Position numbers and translations under genes: made by a program. This document shows, piece after piece, positions 1 through 11,814 of a DNA stretch of 64,000 nt. Within the stretch, counting starts at the first letter, position 1; every line of letters begins with the position of its first letter. Source of the DNA: Rugalucina vietnamica (taxonomy: Eukaryota > Mollusca > Bivalvia > Lucinida > Lucinidae); assembly GCA_964017185.1 (NCBI GenBank), contig OZ024874.1, positions 15,309,957 through 15,373,956 on the forward strand, in the 5' to 3' direction. Below the pieces are notes generated by a model, which had not been told where the DNA came from, did not search any database, and saw only the letters and a program-made list of their open reading frames with translations.

Positions 1-44
1 TGTTTTCGCAAAGGCAAAATTCGGGTCTTCTCACGACGCGGCTC
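1..44. mobile_element. palindromic MITE (family P), right-end fragment
   Basis: It runs from TGTTTTCGCA to GACGCGGCTC, the right end of the P consensus, cut by the window edge. Confidence 0.8.
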
Positions 45-65
45 ATTTATTACTGCAGCGAAATA

Positions 66-812
66 GATAACGATGCGTACTGCGTATGTACGCACGATTT
101 TTTGCTCTGTACGCATTAAAAATTCAGACCTGTGCTTACCATGTACGCAGTAAAAATCAGTGGTACGCTAACAGTTTTCGGTTTTATGCGTACTCAGATA
201 AAAATACCTTTAAAATTGTCACAAAATGACAATTTTTCAACCAGTTTTGTCTGGCTGATCTGTCAACAATCGAAAAGTAGTAACAATATTAATGCAGCTT
301 TGATCGTTCCATATTACATATGCAATATATTATGTATCATCAGTAGCTTTACCATATACATGCTCTCCGTTCAGTATCTCGACCAGACAAATTGTTTATC
401 AAAGGTTCAATCATGAAGATTAATGATAATCTGTCACTTTGGTTTATTGAATAGGCATTTTGCATCGATTTCTGGTCATTGTTTTCAATTTAAAAACTTG
501 ATGTATCCATGTTCTACAGCCATCCCAGTCTTTAATGTTTTTCTCGTTTGGTTCTTTTATTATCTATGCACGGGACAAAAGTATAGATTAACATGCCTAA
601 ATGATAGAATGACATGTAATTACAGGATTATCAACCAGTTTACTTGAATTGTCATACTTGATTCAATGGTCTTTATCCACATGTGTACCTTTATCTATAA
701 GTTTGATTCTAAAAAATGAGAGGTTAGAATAAGAATTCTCAGAAAACTTGTACACAGTTGTGTTGTCGGTACGCACTGAACATTTATTTTGATGCGTACA
801 GTACGCATTGTG
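66..812. mobile_element. possible TIR element with TACGCA motifs
   Basis: TACGCA/TGCGTA motifs cluster at 72-190 and 768-808; ATGCGTACTG and CAGTACGCAT at the tips are inverted. The middle holds nothing recognised. Confidence 0.35.
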
Positions 813-1155
813 AAAAATAATTATCTACATCACTGTACTGTATGTATGCACTGTATGTATGCATTCAGAAGATACTGTAAATTCAGCAATTTTCATTAAC
901 TTTTATTTCGCAAATTTTCTATTTCAAATTATTTGCGAGGACTTGAATTCGCGAACTAGTGTTTGTGAAGTCTTTTTGGCTTACAGAAATTCTTTATTAG
1001 CGAGAGCCTTGAATTTGTGAGGTATCAAATGCACAAATATTCACGAAAATTAGTACTCATGAACATTTCTGACTTACAGTATGGCAAAGGTGAATTATGA
1101 GTGGGACAGTGACTTTTGTAAATCCTTTACAAGCTAAGGGAGTGACCATTTGATT

Positions 1156-1160
1156 TTTTT

Positions 1161-1191
<31 letters not shown>
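1156..1191. repeat. T-run/G-run homopolymers
   Basis: About 17 T then 22 G, 70 bp past the exon 6 donor. Similar T/G or G runs lie at 17861-17906, 20356-20377 and C-rich at 25862-25890; these often collapse or expand in assemblies. Confidence 0.95.
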
Positions 1192-1192
<1 letters not shown>

Positions 1193-1259
1193 TTAACCGG
1201 ACTTAGACTGATCTAAGTTTACACCAGGTTCTCATTCAGTTCCCTTAAGTTTCATTTAC

Positions 1260-2689
1260 CTTTTGTTTAACTTGAGCTTTCTGGAAGGACTCCAGATTCT
1301 TGAAGTTGAAAGCCATCCTCATATCTTCAACCGAGGAGAAATCTTCATCAGAGTTATCTACCCCTTTACCGAACTTAGATTTCCGCTTGAACAATGGGCT
1401 GTGATGTTTACATTTTGCCTTCAAGGCTTCCTCTTTGATGACTTTCGATGGGGAGTCTGGTTTATGAAGTCTGTGAACGGGCGAATTTGGAAGTGAAGCA
1501 CTGTGGGTGATGTCAAACTTATCCATATGTCTTGTCAGGGATGACTTCCTATTGCACGCACTTAGCAGGTCTAAACCAGTTTTCACTGATCCATTACCCT
1601 TGAGCACATTAATACCAGTTTCCATTGACCCAAGAGTCCCATTGAGCAGGTTTATTCCAGTTTCTAATGACCCATCTCCAGTGACTATGCTGTCTTTATC
1701 ACTTATATATTGGTCTGTGAGATTTTCAGATGAACTTGCTACAGTTCCATCATTTAAAGTTTCAACAGAGTCTACTGAGTTCTGATTGGACAGTTTCCAG
1801 TGTGAGATCAGGTCACGTGACGTGACAACTGGATCACATGACTTCACTTTGTCAGCTGATTCTACCTCCCAGCTCTGAAGATCTTCAGAATCTTGTAGAT
1901 ATAGTCTAGGAGATTCAGCAGTGGGGGTAACCACTTGGCTACTATCACAAATACTGTTGGTTTCATAAACCGTGTCTTTGTTCAAGCTACCGTCATCATC
2001 ATCAACATATTTAATACCCTGACAAGCTGGGTCGGCCCAGCGGGGGGTATCATCCTGAATGTCCAGGCGAATGAATCTGTCAACAAAACTTGGCACAGAC
2101 TTTTGAGCACCTTGTGAATTTGAACTAGTATTTGCATCACTTGACCTTATTTCTTCGACCACAACATCACCATTGAGTTTAAAATCAGATGTAACTCCAT
2201 CTTGACTAGATAACACTTTCGATGAATGAACATTAGATAAAGCACTATTAGAATGGGCACTGTTTATTCGGTTTGAGTTGGCTGTCACACTTAATATCCC
2301 TGAGTCATTTTCCGAGGTTTCGTTAAGAGGAAATGGCTGCTGTGGCAGGACTTTAGGCCGAGCGCCTTCTCGGATATAGTTTTCTATCACAGGCGTATCA
2401 CTGATATTAAAGGCGTGGTTGTTTTGTGGATGGGTTTCAGAGGCAGGTGAAAGTTTTGTAGTCATTAGCACAGGTTTTTGTCTTTCAGAATAGCAACCAA
2501 CAGAACTAATTGCTGAGTCATGGTCAGCCATTTTGTCCATGTGATTAGATATTTCAATCTGATTGGTCAATACATCAACACTAATTATTTCTGAGTCTTG
2601 ATTGGTCAGATCAAGATGGTTGTTCCTAGGAATGTTTTGATTGGACAGTTGTTCGTTAAACACACCAGATGAGAGTCCATCGAGCATTG
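1260..2689 (-). CDS. TULP4: TULP4-like gene, exon 6 in window (long disordered insert in the tubby domain)
   Basis: The exon is 1430 nt. Acceptor TTGTTTTAG gives two bases completing TCA (Ser), then 476 open codons to CAAAAG|GTAAAT; ignoring the splice, the frame stops four codons later. The peptide is Ser/Asn/Asp-rich and looks disordered. It contains short repeats: DSEIISV, DSAISSV and DSGILSV near the start, and GSLETGINLLNG, GSMETGINVLKG, GSVKTGLDLL near the end. A basic Ser-Pro region follows (LPNSPVHRLHKPDSPSKVIK; KCKHHSPLFKRKSKF). By position it is the very long insert that vertebrate TULP4 carries between the two halves of its tubby domain. No residue-level similarity is visible by eye. 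The remaining tubby strands should lie left of the window. Confidence 0.88.
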
Positions 2690-3073
2690 CTAAAACAAAT
2701 TAAAAGCTGAATAAATAAAACATGCTATCCAATCATTTAAGGAAAATCATGGCTACAGTTATTAGGTTGTTTTGTTTTGCAACAGTATGCCAGTTCCTTT
2801 TAAATTACTTTCAGAATTCAAAATGTACTATGTATTGCTCAAAGATAATGCACATCTTGTCAAATCTTGTTTTTTATAATTTTTCATCTTTATCTCTCAA
2901 ATACTGTCATTTTTTACATGGGGCATTATCGTTTGCTTAGAGGAATTTCGTCAAAAATGTAATCAAATTTCAAAATCACTAACGATTCCTCTAAAACAGA
3001 AAGTAGACACATTCAATTGATCCCACTGATAGGGATGGGCAAGTCCATCACTTATGAGTAAAATTATGCTTAC
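2690..3073. other. short TULP4 intron, no repeats seen
   Basis: 384 bp, AT-rich, with acceptor TTGTTTTAG. No element recognised. Confidence 0.8.
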
Positions 3074-3305
3074 AGCCGTTCTCTTCCTCCCCCAGCCCCG
3101 CTGGTGTAAAGTTCCGGTCCTGGGACAGTAAAGAATCATCCTTTGGCAGCTCGGTCACAGTTACCGTCATCTGTCGCGGCTGGAGGTGCAGGAGACTTGT
3201 CTTGTACAGGACATTGCCCAGGTCCTCAGGCAGGTGGATGGCGGTGCCGATGATACGAAATTTGGTTCCCCAGATGTTGGACTGTACCTCTACCAGTTTA
3301 CTACT
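3074..3305 (-). CDS. TULP4: TULP4-like gene, exon 5 in window (tubby-like core)
   Basis: The exon is 232 nt, entering in phase 0 after TATTTTCAG and leaving after the first base of a codon at GGCT|GTAAGC. The peptide VQSNIWGTKFRIIGTAIHLP, then EDLGNVLYKTSLLHLQPRQM, is almost identical to vertebrate TULP4 (VTSNIWGTKFKIVG and NLGAVIYKTSLLHLQPRQM) and corresponds to the tubby signature SNFLGTKF / GAV.YETN / PRKM. Glutamine replaces the usual tubby lysine in PR(K/Q)M, as in vertebrate TULP4. It ends in an acidic linker (GLGEEENG). The intron to the next exon is only 384 bp. Confidence 0.95.
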
Positions 3306-3599
3306 CTGAAAATATATGGACAAAACATTTGAGGCTGGTAATGTACACATATTTAAAGTACACCAGCTCAGTAAAACATTTCTGATAAGAAGAATTTCAT
3401 TGGGGTCCACCAATCCAGTGGGAAATGAGGCTTGCTGGGTTGGGATTTTCCAGTCTCCAGACTACACTTATGAGGTATACTATTTCTTGTTTTTAATTGT
3501 CTCTGTTTTGGTAATTTTCACTGAAAACAAACAGTACAATCCCTCTGCTCCCTGTATCTGAAAATTCAGACCTCCAGCCATCTTTGTAGTATCACATAT

Positions 3600-3744
3600 C
3601 AGGGGCGGGTCCAGGATTTCTGAACAGGGGGTTCAAATGTATCAAAGGGGGGTTCGTTTGACTAATTTCACTCATGAAAATCAAATAATTTAGGTCTAGA
3701 GCTGGGTTCCAGCAAACCTTGAAGCCCCTCTGAACCCGCCACTG
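3600..3744. mobile_element. 145-bp hAT-type MITE in the exon 4/5 intron
   Basis: It starts CAGGGGCGGGTCCAGGATTT and ends GAACCCGCCACTG, i.e. CAG...CTG with imperfect TIRs. CATAT flanks both sides (3595-3599, 3745-3749). Confidence 0.75.
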
Positions 3745-3842
3745 CATATGGCTGCATAAAGTTTTACCTCGGAATGGATCTGATGTCAACTGTTAAATTA
3801 TCTTGCTCCGAGCACCAGTGTGCATAGCAGTCTACTACAAAT

Positions 3843-4055
3843 GAGCCGCCTCGTGGGAAAACCAACAATGTGGTTTCCGAACAGGTCTGACACAAATCGG
3901 CCTGTACAGTCACAGAAGATGGCTAGAGCCTGGAAATTTTGGATTTAGAAAGTAGAGGAATTGTACTATCCGTGATCAGCTTGGCAGTTACTGCGAAGCT
4001 GATCTGGGCCTTTGTTTTCGCATATGCAGATTGTTGGTTTTCTCATGGGGCAGCT
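3843..4055. mobile_element. palindromic MITE (P), complete, TSD AAAT
   Basis: GAGCCGCCTCGTGGGAAAAC at the left and TTTTCTCATGGGGCAGCTC at the right. AAAT lies directly outside both ends (3839-3842, 4056-4059). The central palindrome is TTGGC/GCGAA type, one arm mutated. Confidence 0.92.
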
Positions 4056-4561
4056 CAAATGATTCTGCATTTCCGTGATGAAGTAACTTTGTCATAGAAA
4101 TGACACAATAAGTGAATCACATTATTTTCTGCCAGTTTGTATTTGCATAACCTTTTAAATCTGCGTCAAGTTGCAGCTCTATTTGCTAGAAAGTCCGGTA
4201 TGCCATGTAATCATGTTTGTAGATAAGCTGGAATGTCTGCGCAGTGTGCAGTATCTTTATTATTATCTTTATTATTAGAGGACATACATGTACATTCTTA
4301 AGATGATTCTGTTTCCTAAATGTGAAATCTTCAAAAATTTTCCAATTACTGTTTCAAACAGTTTTATGCCTTGTCAAAAGTCTAAAGATAGTTGTTGTTT
4401 TTTCATTTTCTCATGACAAATTTTATTTATCAAAGGAAATTAATCAGAAAAGACACTGGTGCTTCAAATCGCTTCCAATCAGGCAAACTCAATCACATTT
4501 ATATTCATGAAAAAGGTCTATGACTAATTGCAAGCTCTGCAAAAAAAATAATTATGATACA

Positions 4562-4790
4562 CCGAATCAGAAAACCAGCAATTTGCATATGCGATAACAA
4601 AGGCGCAGACCAGCTTCGCGGTAATCACAAAGCTGATCAGCACCTTTGTTTTTGCTACACAGATAGTACAATCCCTCTTCTTCTTAAATCCGAAATTTCA
4701 AGTTTCTAGCCTGCTTCTGTGACTGTACAGGTCTGTTTGTGTCGGACCTGGTCGGAAACCCAAATTGTTGGTTTTGTCACGCGAATGCTC
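4562..4790. mobile_element. palindromic MITE (P), inverted copy
   Basis: Order is reversed: ACAAAGGCGC, hairpin, TTTTGCTACACAGATAGTAC, then CTTCTAGCCTGCTTCTGTGA and GGACCTGGTCGGAAACCC. The ends are damaged. Confidence 0.85.
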
Positions 4791-4846
4791 ATTATGGAAG
4801 TTTTAATCTACAAGCTCTTCATGCTTGGGTTGAGAAACAAACAAAT

Positions 4847-5081
4847 GAGCCGCCTCGTGGGAAAACCAACAATGTGGTTTCCAAAAAGGTCCGACACAAA
4901 CCGACCTGTACAAGCACAGAAAAGAGCTAGAAGCTTGAAATTTCGGATTTCAGTAGAAGAGGAATTGTACTATCCGAGTAGCGAAAACAAAGGCGCTGAT
5001 CAGCTTCGCGGTTACCGCGAAGCTGATCTGCGTCTTTGTTTTCGCCTATGCAGAATGTTGGTTTTCACCATGAGGCGGCTC
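4847..5081. mobile_element. palindromic MITE (P), complete, TSD AAAT
   Basis: Ends GAGCCGCCTCGTGGG and CCATGAGGCGGCTC, with AAAT at 4843-4846 and 5082-5085. The centre GATCAGCTTCGCGG/TTACCGCGAAGCTGATC is a perfect palindrome. Confidence 0.95.
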
Positions 5082-5178
5082 AAATGTTCTCTGAATATGT
5101 ACAAGGAAATAAGACTGTGTTCATTGGCGACATAACAGATGTTCTACATTGGTTAGAGGGGTAAATTTTGAATGTAAA

Positions 5179-5908
5179 GTTGCAGTCACACATTAGCGTA
5201 CAGCGGACATGTTGATTAAAATGTGAAATTCAACAAACCTCAGAAGCATGTCGGAGACATGTTAGAAATGTGTTACATGTGCGTTTTGTATGTTTGGTGT
5301 AGGTGGATGTAAGTCGCTTACGTGAGTGCATGTTCCAGGCATTTCAGGTGTAGGCGGCCCCTGTAGCCGAGTGGTTAAGAGCGCTAATATTTCATTACGG
5401 CACTTAACCATTCGATCATCTCACCGCTGTGTCTGGTGTGGGTTCGAGCCCCGCTCTGGCCACATGTCAGACAAGCCAAGATCTGGTTGCGGGTGTGTCA
5501 GGTGGTTTTTCTCGGGGTTCTCCCGTTTTCGCCCCACCTACTGATTGGAACATCTCATAAGAGCTGAAATAATCTTGAAAGGGACGCTAAACTGAATCCA
5601 AAAAAAAAAAAAAAATTCAGTTGTATTGAATACGCTTCAAACATGTTTAGTGCAAGTTTTAGGCACATCAGTGTACACTACATGCACATTCATATTTTAC
5701 AAGATTTTGGATTCAGCGCTTGATAACCACTTTGGTTATGTGCCCTCAATGTGTATGAGACACCTATTTAACATTTGATACATGCCTTAAGTGAGTGCTT
5801 AACGTGTCTGGGACGTAACACAAAATGAAACATACTAAAAAATTTCAGCCAGCTGAGATTTTTTATACGTCTGGCACATGCCAGTCACATGCTAATGTGT
5901 GACTGCTG
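5179..5908. mobile_element. ~0.73-kb TIR element carrying a SINE
   Basis: TGCAGTCACACATTAGC (5181) pairs with GCTAATGTGTGACTGC (5891). The latter motif recurs alone at 7022-7037, past the next element. A tRNA-type SINE is inserted inside. Confidence 0.65.
5354..5607 (+). mobile_element. tRNA-derived SINE (S1) with poly(A)
   Basis: The head has an A-box-like TAGCCGAGTGGTTAAGAGCG and a B-box-like GGGTTCGAGCCCCGC. The body includes TTTTTCTCGGGGTTCTCCCG, like central domains of metazoan SINEs, and it ends in A15. The inter-box distance and ~20 nt insert rule out a functional tRNA. Confidence 0.85.
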
Positions 5909-5965
5909 ATTAGAGTTAAAAAAGCAAATTAATTGTTATACTTCCAAAATCTTCGGCCATATCTA

Positions 5966-7008
5966 CACTGAAAAAAAGTTACAAGAGGCCACTTTTCAAA
6001 CTCATTTTTTGTTTCTAAGTCATGTTCAAAATTGCACGATTTTTTGCCAAAAGACGTGTCTTTCAAGTAAGTAAAGTTCCAAAGTGTTAAGAAATAATTT
6101 TCTTGTACTAGAGGCGTTTTTGGAGTAAAAATGCAAAAATCAATGTTTTTAAATAAAAAATTGGATACAGCACACCATTCATTGAAATTAGGAACGGGTG
6201 TCATCAAAGGGGTCGTTACAGCTCGGAAAAACATCAAACATTCGAATTTTCTCTACTGGTAGAATTTTTATGTATTTTTAAAAATCGCCAATTTTGAGAT
6301 GTTTTTGAAAATTCATAAATGTGCCTCTTCAACATGTTGACCCCTGTTAAATTCACTTGATGAGGCCTGGAAATGAGAGATATAACTCGACTGCACTGTT
6401 TTAGACCATTTTCGAGGACCAACAGGTCAAGGCTGCCGCACACTTCCGGTTTCCATGCTAATTTTTAACGAACAAAATAACAAAATTTGTGGACGATTTT
6501 TTTAATTTTCAAAGTTTATCAGAGTCTAGTATTTGACCTAAATAATCGCTAAAAATGTCAATGCCGTGCTGCTGATAATAACGCAACTGGAGAAGAACAA
6601 AGTTGGTATGCAAATTGCATACAAAAGCTGAACTCCTGTTATTCAGGTTGTTGTCTTCTTGCATGTACAAAACAGAAACGAAGATTCTTATTGCAGCAAC
6701 ACTTTTGACTTAATTTTATCTTGCATCATGGCAGTCAGTAGCACTTTCAAATAAATTAAAATGTAAAAACACAACGTCATAATATGACATTTAATTTGAA
6801 GTTAATAAAGTGTGACTTTTTGAAATAGGGTACCTTTACACATGCTTCGTCTGTGTGAGAAGTATCATGCATTTTGGAATGCAGAAACTCACAGAGCCAC
6901 TGTTAGACATTGGTTTATTCATATGATCATGAATTTTAATTGATCGTATTTTACTTTCTGAACTAGAAGAAAAAATATGAGGTGGCCTCTTATAACTTTT
7001 TTTCAGTG
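5966..7008. mobile_element. 1.04-kb TIR element with TA target
   Basis: CACTGAAAAAAAGTTACAAG (left) and the reverse complement CACTGAAAAAAAGTTATAAG (right) extend to AGGCCAC. TA flanks both ends (5964-5965, 7009-7010). Two minus-strand open frames (5929-6237, 6234-6443) are unrecognised. Confidence 0.75.
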
Positions 7009-7576
7009 TAGTGACCGGTGTGCTAATGTGTGACTGCACTTTAAGGAACTGTACTAGTCTATGCATGTATTGTCAACACATAGCTAATACGCCATTAGGT
7101 TTGTCATTTAAATTCTGTTGCATCTAGGTGATGCTAGGCAAAAAGACATAAATAATACAGCATGGTTAACATTTTAATCCAATTTATCCAATTCAGCAAA
7201 TGGCCAGACTGGCATTTCCGATTTCCCATAAAGCTATATTTTACATTTTATACTACACAATCAGATCCACTAAATGACAATACAAATAGTTTCATTTTCG
7301 TGTCTCAGATAATATTTACAGGACCTTATATAATAGTGTCTGGGGGCAATTCGATTAGCACTGCTATTTACTCCATAAAATAACGCAATAGATGTGTGTC
7401 AGATAGTGAAAACTGGATTAAAATGCGACAAAGATTGCTTTCCAGATTCCCATATCACACACATCATTTGTTTCTGGCTTTATCAGCTGATCTGTTATAG
7501 ACAAAACAAATACACAGGGGGATAAAAACTGAGAATTTAATGTCTTTTTTTCTTTGGGTTTGATATTGGGAACTCT

Positions 7577-9925
7577 AAAGCCCCTGTCACACACTCACGA
7601 AATGGACCTATGAGTTAAGCTCCGCCCACTTTTTTGGTATCTTGTAGCAACTTGTAGAGAACTCGCCATATGTCGGCTGTTGTCGTGCACAAGTCTTCCC
7701 AACTCGTAGCATGTCATGGGAAGGCTATTAGAATTTTAAACAGTTTAAAATTCTCGTAGCAACTTGCTGTCTAAAAATGGGCGGAGCATGGGCGAGGCAT
7801 TACCCGTAATATCGTGGGATGTTGTGCGTTCTAGGCGTTGTGTCAAATATAACCAGAGGACCAATGGTCCTGAGAACGCTCACCTGAAGCCTGATCCTGG
7901 AGTATTAAGTCATCATGAAATGACCTTGACCTTGAATACTCACACACCTTTATTGAATTCATAAGTTGTCTGCATCTGCAAAGATTCAGGTCTCAGGCTG
8001 CAATAGTTTACAAACCCAGTGATTTCTGAGAAAACTATAATTTTAATTTTGATATTCAAATGACCTTGGGTCAAGGTCAAGAAATGACCTTGGCCTTCAT
8101 TAATTACTTACCTTCATTGACTCCATCGGTTGTCTGCATCTAGCAACTTTCAGGTCTCAGACTGCAACAGTTTCCAAAATATCCATTGTTTTCGCCTTTT
8201 CCCATGTAAAAGCCTATGTTTCCAAAATTGACCTTGCCGTAAAATAGGTCAAGGTCATCCTATGGTCATCATTTGATCAAACTATGATGGGCTGGAGTCC
8301 CAAATGCTACATACCAAGTTTCGCGAAAATTGGCCTGCCGGTTCTGGAGAAGAAGATTTTTGAGTGTTTTTTACCATATATGGGCGTGGCAGCCATCTTG
8401 GTCATGTGACCTGGATTTCACGATCAAACTTTCGTCTCCCCTACCCATGGATGCTCCACATAAAATTTCACTTTGATTGGCCCAGCAGTTTCAGAGGAGA
8501 AGATCTGTGAAAAGTGTGTATGGGCGACAGACTGGCCAAGGTCAAGAGATAACCTTGACCTAAATTAATCACATACCTTCATCTACTCCATTAGTTGTTT
8601 GCATCCACCACTTTTCAGGCATCAGGCTGCAATAGTTTTAAAAAAATCCATAGTTTTCACTTTTTCCCATGTAAAAGCCTATGTTTCGAAAATTGACCTT
8701 GCCGTAAAATAGGTCAAGGTCATCCTAGGGTCATCATTTTATCAAACTATGATGGGCTGGAGTCCCAAATGCTACATACCAAGTTTCATGAAAATCGGCC
8801 AGCCGGTTCTGGAGAAGAAGATTTTTGAGTGGTTTTTACCATATATGGGCGTGGCGGCCATCTTGGTCATGTGACCTGGATTATTTATATATACATTGAT
8901 TCCCCCTTCACATAGATGCTTCATGTAAAATTTGGCTTTGATTGGCCAAGTGGTTTCAGAGAAGAAGATGTTTGAATATTATGATAATATACATGTATAT
9001 TGCCTCGGGGTGGGGGCGGATGAGCCCCTGGTGCCCAATTTTTTTCAGAATCATTAATATTCAGTCCTACTGCTCATTTTCTGCAAGATTTTTCCTTTAA
9101 ATGACAATTTAACAATTTTTCCCATTCAAATGCAAAGGCGACCTATGTTGACCTTGCCGTAAAATAGGTCAAGGTCACCGCAAGGTCATGATTTATATAC
9201 ACATTGTAGTACTTGAGTCATCGATGCTTCATGCCAAGTTTGGTTGAAATCGGTCCAGTGGTTCCGGAGAAGAAGATTTTTGAAGGGTTTTTACCATATA
9301 TGAGCATGGCGGCCATCTTGGTCATGTGACCTGGATTATTTATATACACATTGGTTCCCCCTTCCCATAGATGCTTCATGTAAAATTTGGCTTTGATTGG
9401 CCAAGCTGTTTCAGAGAAGAAGATCTTTGAAAATGGTGGACGACGGACGACGGACGGACGGACGACGGATGGACGACGGACGGACGGACGGACGACGGAG
9501 CATGGGTATACTATAAGCTCACCTTGTGAGCCTGACGGCTCAGGTGAGCTAACAAGTTACCTTCGAGTTATCTACGAGTTGCTACCAGTTGCTACGATAT
9601 TCAAGACTACTTCCAAAGATATACGACGACATATCGCGAGTTTACTACGACATGCCTCGAGTATCCACAAGTTTGACGACTTATATCATAGTGATGTCGT
9701 GTAGAACTCGTAGGACATTATAACTCATGGCAACTCGTGGGACAAGCGGCGAGTTATGATTTGCGCTAACTCAGAGCATGTCGTAGCTTCAATTCATGAG
9801 TGTGTGATAGCTTCTAAATTTTTCCAACTTAACTCGTGGCATCTTGCGCTACAAGGGGCGACTTATTACTCGTGCCAAGTCGTAGCATGCCGTAGCTTCA
9901 ACTCGTGTGTGACAGACCTTTTAAT
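7577..9925. mobile_element. TIR element split by T1 copy A
   Basis: The left tip AAAGCCCCTGTCACACACTC and the right tip (reverse complement AAAAGGTCTGTCACACACGA) form TIRs. The two halves, 7577-7852 and 9553-9925, are rich in ACTCGTAGCAACTCGT-type motifs. About 650 bp without the insertion. Confidence 0.7.
7853..9552. mobile_element. tandem-core element, family T1, copy A
   Basis: The left end is CCAGAGGACCAATGGTCC (a short palindrome) followed by CTCACCTGA. The body has degenerate ~460-bp units with TGACCTTGCCGTAAAATAGG, TCAAGGTCA, GGAGAAGAAGATTTTTGA and GGCCATCTTGGTCATGTGAC blocks. It ends with a (GGACGACGGACGG)n microsatellite (9436-9500) and CCTTGTGAGCC...GGCTCAGGTGAGCTAA. It interrupts a TIR element (7577-7852 and 9553-9925). 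No ORF. Confidence 0.85.
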
Positions 9926-10039
9926 GCAAATATTTAATGATGCACTCTTATCAAACAACTGTAAAAACAGAACAAAATTGATTTATTGCGGACCCTATGT
10001 AGCATTACGATCACAGTGTAGCGAGTTGTAATGGCTCAT

Positions 10040-10290
10040 TATGAAAGCATACCCATGCAATATACAGCGATTTGTTTTTCAGTTGTAAAAACTGAACATT
10101 TCAATGGATTTTTTTCCACATTTTTGGTCAAAATATTGATTGTGGGTACACGTTAGAACCAGTATCCATAATCAATGCTTTGGATAAAAATTAGAAAAAT
10201 CGATACCTTCACAACCCATTTCCATTTTTCTTAATATATAAAATTGGGGTTCAAGGAGGTAAATTTTTCATGGATATGTTTTCCTGGTAA
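10040..10290. mobile_element. foldback MITE (family Q), decayed
   Basis: It has CATACCCATGCAATATACAG, ATTGATTGTGGGTACACGTT and, at the end, ATGGATATGTTTTCCTGG. The central stem is mutated. Confidence 0.6.
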
Positions 10291-10379
10291 ATGCTTAGGG
10301 TTATTTACATGACCACATATGGGTATGATGGTCTTTTTGTTTATATGGTCCACAGCAGGTCTGACAATTGATGTTACCC

Positions 10380-10609
10380 ACATCATGAGATAACCTGATT
10401 TTTGCCTATGCGAAAACAAAGGCGCAGATCAGCTGTGCAGTAACGGCACAGCTGATCAGCACCTTTGTTTTTGCTACTCAGATAGCACAGCCCCTCTTCT
10501 TCTTAAATCCAAAATTTTGAGCTTCTAGCCTGCTTCTGTGATTGTACAGGTCAGTTTGTTTCAGACCTGGTCGGAAATCCCGAAGACCGGTTTTGTCGCT
10601 TCGCGGCTC
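10380..10609. mobile_element. palindromic MITE (P), inverted, TGTGC arm type
   Basis: The centre is CAGCTGTGCAGTAACGGCACAGCTG. The right end is TCGCGGCTC. Confidence 0.85.
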
Positions 10610-10978
10610 AGTTAAAGAGTCTATTCATTGATATTATCTGCTTCTGAATTTGTTCAGGGAGGTTAAATATCATCTTAATGGCACTCTGAGCATTGATCAG
10701 TGGCTGGAATCATGCAAGATGGCACTTTATTTGCACATCCATATGCTTATGAGTGACTATTGGTGCTAAATGAGCCGTCTCATAGGAAAACATTTTATTT
10801 GTATGTAAAGAAACAGCTTCATTGTTTTCACTACCATAATAGTACAAGAAGCTTGTGTTCTAATAGCATAATTTCGTGTCTCTAGCTATCATCTGTGTCT
10901 TTGCAGACTTTTAGTCAGATACCAAAAGAGCAGGTTTTCTTGCAATGTGACTCAACTTGCAACTATTATTTGTGCTGC

Positions 10979-11148
10979 GTCATGCTGCGAAGCTGATCAG
11001 CGCCTTTGTTTTCGCTACAAGGATAGTACAATACCTCCTCTACTTATATCCAAAATTTCAAGAGTCTAGCTTTCTTCTGAGAATGTACAGACCAGTTTAT
11101 GTCAGACCTGGTCCGAAAACCGGTTTTCTTGCATAGCTGCTCATTTAG
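10979..11148. mobile_element. palindromic MITE (P), partial inverted copy
   Basis: It runs from TGCTGCGAAGCTGATCAGCG through GACCTGGTCCGAAAACCGG to GCTGCTC. The first arm is lost. Confidence 0.75.
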
Positions 11149-11182
11149 CCTTTGAGAAGTGGTTTACTGCATGGCTAATCAT

Positions 11183-11452
11183 CACGAAAACACGTCCGTG
11201 TAATGTATACCCCCTTGAACCCCACTTTTATATAGCAAAACTGGGGTATGCAGGGGTATACCTATTTTTCTTATTTTTGCTCCAAAACATAGATTGTGGG
11301 TACTCGTTAGAACCGCCTCGCCGAGGCGGTTCTAACGTGTACCCACAATCTATGTTTTGAGAAAAAATAAGAAAAATATCAAAAAATTTCCAGTGAAAAT
11401 TTTCATTTTTACAATCAAAATTTTTTCTATATATTGCTTGGGCAAGTTTTCA
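11183..11452. mobile_element. foldback MITE (family Q) with near-perfect 78-bp palindrome
   Basis: At 11283-11360, CAAAACATAGATTGTGGGTA...GTTAGAACCGCCTCG faces its complement. The outer ends hold AAAACACGTCCGTGTAATGT and an A/T-rich mirror. Confidence 0.85.
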
Positions 11453-11814
11453 TAATGTGGAAAACATTTACCAGTAAACAATGCCCATTTATTCACCAAT
11501 GACAGATCTACATAAGGTCTGAAACATTGGCTGCAGACTCAAATAAGGTGGCTAGAAGTATGAAATTTTGGATAAGCTAGTACAGGGGTGGTTCTCCTTA
11601 TGCAATGAACTAAAGTCTTTATTCAGCTGAAGGTCACAACTCAGCCGAAATGTGCCTTCCTAAGCCTTATAGTCCGGCACAAAAACCTAGAATATCAGCC
11701 AAAGCGTGCAATACCGTCTATAGAAAATGTTTTTTGCATTTTTGAAAGAGAATACATAGTACATTTCAAAACCAAGTGATGCCACTTTGGCATCCTTGGG
11801 CAACTCGCTGAAAT

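Noticed and set aside
5354-5460. Functional tRNA gene
   Set aside because: A and B boxes are present, but arms do not pair properly and a SINE body with poly(A) follows.
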